Below are positions 6,672-7,723 of a stretch of 7,723 bases of DNA, piece after piece. The stretch's first letter is position 1, and each line of letters starts with the position of its first letter. The stretch covers positions 1 to 7,723 of the forward strand of contig JALXCH010000126.1 of assembly GCA_026991005.1 (NCBI GenBank), read 5' to 3'. Origin of the DNA: Calditrichia bacterium. Lineage in GTDB: Bacteria > Calditrichota > Calditrichia > RBG-13-44-9. Under the pieces are notes generated by a model. The model was not told where the DNA came from. It ran no database searches and saw only the letters and a program-made list of their open reading frames with translations. Position numbers and translations under genes: made by a program.

Positions 6672-7723
6672 CACAGTTCCTTCAAAAATTTCTGGATTTT
6701 TTCAATTGTCTGTCCCGGAATCGGTGCCGGTTGATGAAAAATTTTCCCTTCTTCTGTGGCTTTATTTTCCTGTGGTTGGGATTGATTCTGATTAACCGTT
6801 TCCCTTTCCTGAACCTCTTCCCTCTGCCCTTCTTTTTCTCCTTTGAAAACCCGGGTAATTTTTTTGAACAGGCCACCGAGGCGCTTGCCATTGTTTCCCT
6901 CGGAGGAAATAGGGATTTGTTGTTCCCCCGAAACTAAGAATCCCTTCTGGATTAAATTCCGTACCTCCTGTAAAATCTCTATGTTGTCCTCGTTCAAGGT
7001 GATTAGCAATTCTTCAATACTTAACCCATCCCGGCACATTTGTAATATTTTGTGTTGCAATTCCATAAGTCCCTTTTCCGGAAAGCGAGCACTCACCAAC
7101 ATCTGAGATGTATCCGGGAGTTCTTTTAATAGCTTTTCCTGATCGCTCAGATGGCTTAATATCGCCACCAGCAATTCCTGATTGGTATTTTGAAGCGTAT
7201 CGGGGAATTGTACCCGGGTAAACTGAATTTGAAACTCTGCCTTGTGTAAAGAAGCCAGTTTGAACAAAGCAGGAAGCCCGGAGAGGTTCCGCAAACTAAC
7301 TTTGATGACCTTCCCTCCGCGGAAATAAATGTGCCCCAGATGTCCCTTAAAATTTACGGTTAGAATGGCATCTTTGTGGTTCGATTCCACCATCTGGATT
7401 AAATCCACCAGGCTAAACTCTTCCAGATTTCCTTCCCACAACCGGGTTGTGTTCACATCGCCAGAATTTTGAATTCCTTTCACCAGATCATTCAAAAAAT
7501 ACAGAAATTCCTCCCGGGGAATCGGTACCATAATAATGTCGGCAATCTGAAGCGAGAAGAAGGGTTCGATTTCATCCGTATGATGAATAACTGCCACAAC
7601 CGGTAAATATCCCATGGCATTCTGATTGAGTACAGAAATGGTTTTCCGTACCATCTCCACATCCATTAACCAGACGATGACCAGATCAATGGAATCCTGG
7701 CGAACCACAGTGATTAATTCATC
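6671..7723 (-). CDS. Degenerate receiver-DUF4388 signalling protein (5' end outside the window)
   Basis: The reading frame stays open to the right edge, so the GTG at 7708 is probably internal; 350 residues are visible. Residues 1-85 resemble the second half of a response-regulator receiver. DLVIVWL (13-19) has Trp18 where the phosphoacceptor Asp normally sits, and ADIIMVPIP (61-69) has Val where the conserved KP lysine is expected. Residues 94-170 match DUF4388 (PATAN-like): LWEGNLEEFSLVDLIQM, then LTVNFKGHLGHIYFRGGKVI, then LPALFKLASLHKAEFQIQF. Residues 213-265 (GLSIEELLITLNEDN...NLIQKGFLV) look like a winged-helix-type segment often found after DUF4388. Residues 279-296 form a basic helix, 297-329 a charged Gln/Glu-rich linker, and GQTIEKIQKFLKEL a terminal helix that could be a docking peptide. 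DUF4388 proteins often neighbour MglA-like GTPases and Roadblock proteins, and here the next gene is GTPase-like. The promoter is not visible. Confidence 0.85.
   Translation of the reverse strand, partial: DELITVVRQDSIDLVIVWLMDVEMVRKTISVLNQNAMGYLPVVAVIHHTDEIEPFFSLQIADIIMVPIPREEFLYFLNDLVKGIQNSGDVNTTRLWEGNLEEFSLVDLIQMVESNHKDAILTVNFKGHLGHIYFRGGKVIKVSLRNLSGLPALFKLASLHKAEFQIQFTRVQFPDTLQNTNQELLVAILSHLSDQEKLLKELPDTSQMLVSARFPEKGLMELQHKILQMCRDGLSIEELLITLNEDNIEILQEVRNLIQKGFLVSGEQQIPISSEGNNGKRLGGLFKKITRVFKGEKEGQREEVQERETVNQNQSQPQENKATEEGKIFHQPAPIPGQTIEKIQKFLKEL
6678..6683 (-). promoter_or_regulatory. Ribosome binding site that decides the start of the GTPase-like gene
   Basis: GAAGGA lies inside the last codons of the upstream gene, with 6 bases to ATG at 6671 but only 3 to GTG at 6674. 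The spacing favours the ATG. The stop and start share one base (TGATG), a usual arrangement for translational coupling. Confidence 0.7.

Noticed and set aside
6672..6674. GTG as the start of the GTPase-like gene
   Set aside because: It is only three bases from the GAAGGA site, whereas the next codon, ATG at 6671, has a six-base spacing.
6140..6937. A 265-codon plus-strand open frame
   Set aside because: It lies opposite both minus-strand genes and crosses their junction. Its product is rich in Phe, Pro and Arg as expected of antisense translation. The minus-strand pair has family matches, a TGATG overlap and a good ribosome site.
7706..7708. GTG at 7708 as the true start of the DUF4388 gene
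   Set aside because: The frame continues upstream to the window edge with receiver-like residues, and the first half of the receiver fold would be missing, so the real start is outside the window.

Overview
The window reads as a chromosomal segment of an AT-rich, Gram-negative-type bacterium. The combination of a giant periplasmic beta-propeller/Y_Y_Y hybrid kinase, a DUF4388-type protein and a GTPase-like partner points to the wider FCB assemblage (Bacteroidota, Ignavibacteria, Calditrichota and relatives). The tRNA promoter looks like an ordinary sigma-70 site (TTGCCT, 17 bp, TATATT) and one gene has a clear Shine-Dalgarno sequence. Both argue mildly against Bacteroidota proper and for a relative such as Calditrichota. 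This placement is inference and weak.

Layout: (1) 1-175, an AT-rich leader with inverted repeats and a possible promoter. (2) 176-5239 (+), one 1687-residue hybrid sensor histidine kinase: signal peptide, 14 propeller repeats, Y_Y_Y domain, one membrane span, coiled coil, four PAS domains, HisKA, HATPase and a terminal receiver. (3) 5255-5575 (-), an orphan HicB-like protein converging on the kinase with a 15-bp gap. (4) 5576-5871, an AT-rich spacer with an 18-bp perfect palindrome and an adjacent imperfect hairpin. (5) 5872-6039 (-), a tRNA-Leu(UAG)/tRNA-Arg(UCG) pair with its promoter at 6055-6083. (6) 6186-7723 (-), a translationally coupled gene pair. The upstream gene runs off the right edge and encodes a degenerate receiver fused to a DUF4388 (PATAN-like) domain, a winged-helix-like segment and a linker. 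The downstream gene encodes a 161-residue protein whose layout matches MglA-like small GTPases but lacks all the nucleotide-binding motifs.

How the genes work together: the kinase should sense an extracytoplasmic ligand and pass phosphate from His1332 to Asp1618. It has no DNA-binding output, so a further phosphotransfer partner is expected outside the window. The right-hand pair looks like a signalling scaffold in which both the receiver and the GTPase-like partner have lost their switch residues. This pair is the most unusual content of the window. Nothing here resembles a CRISPR array, a transposon or a prophage.
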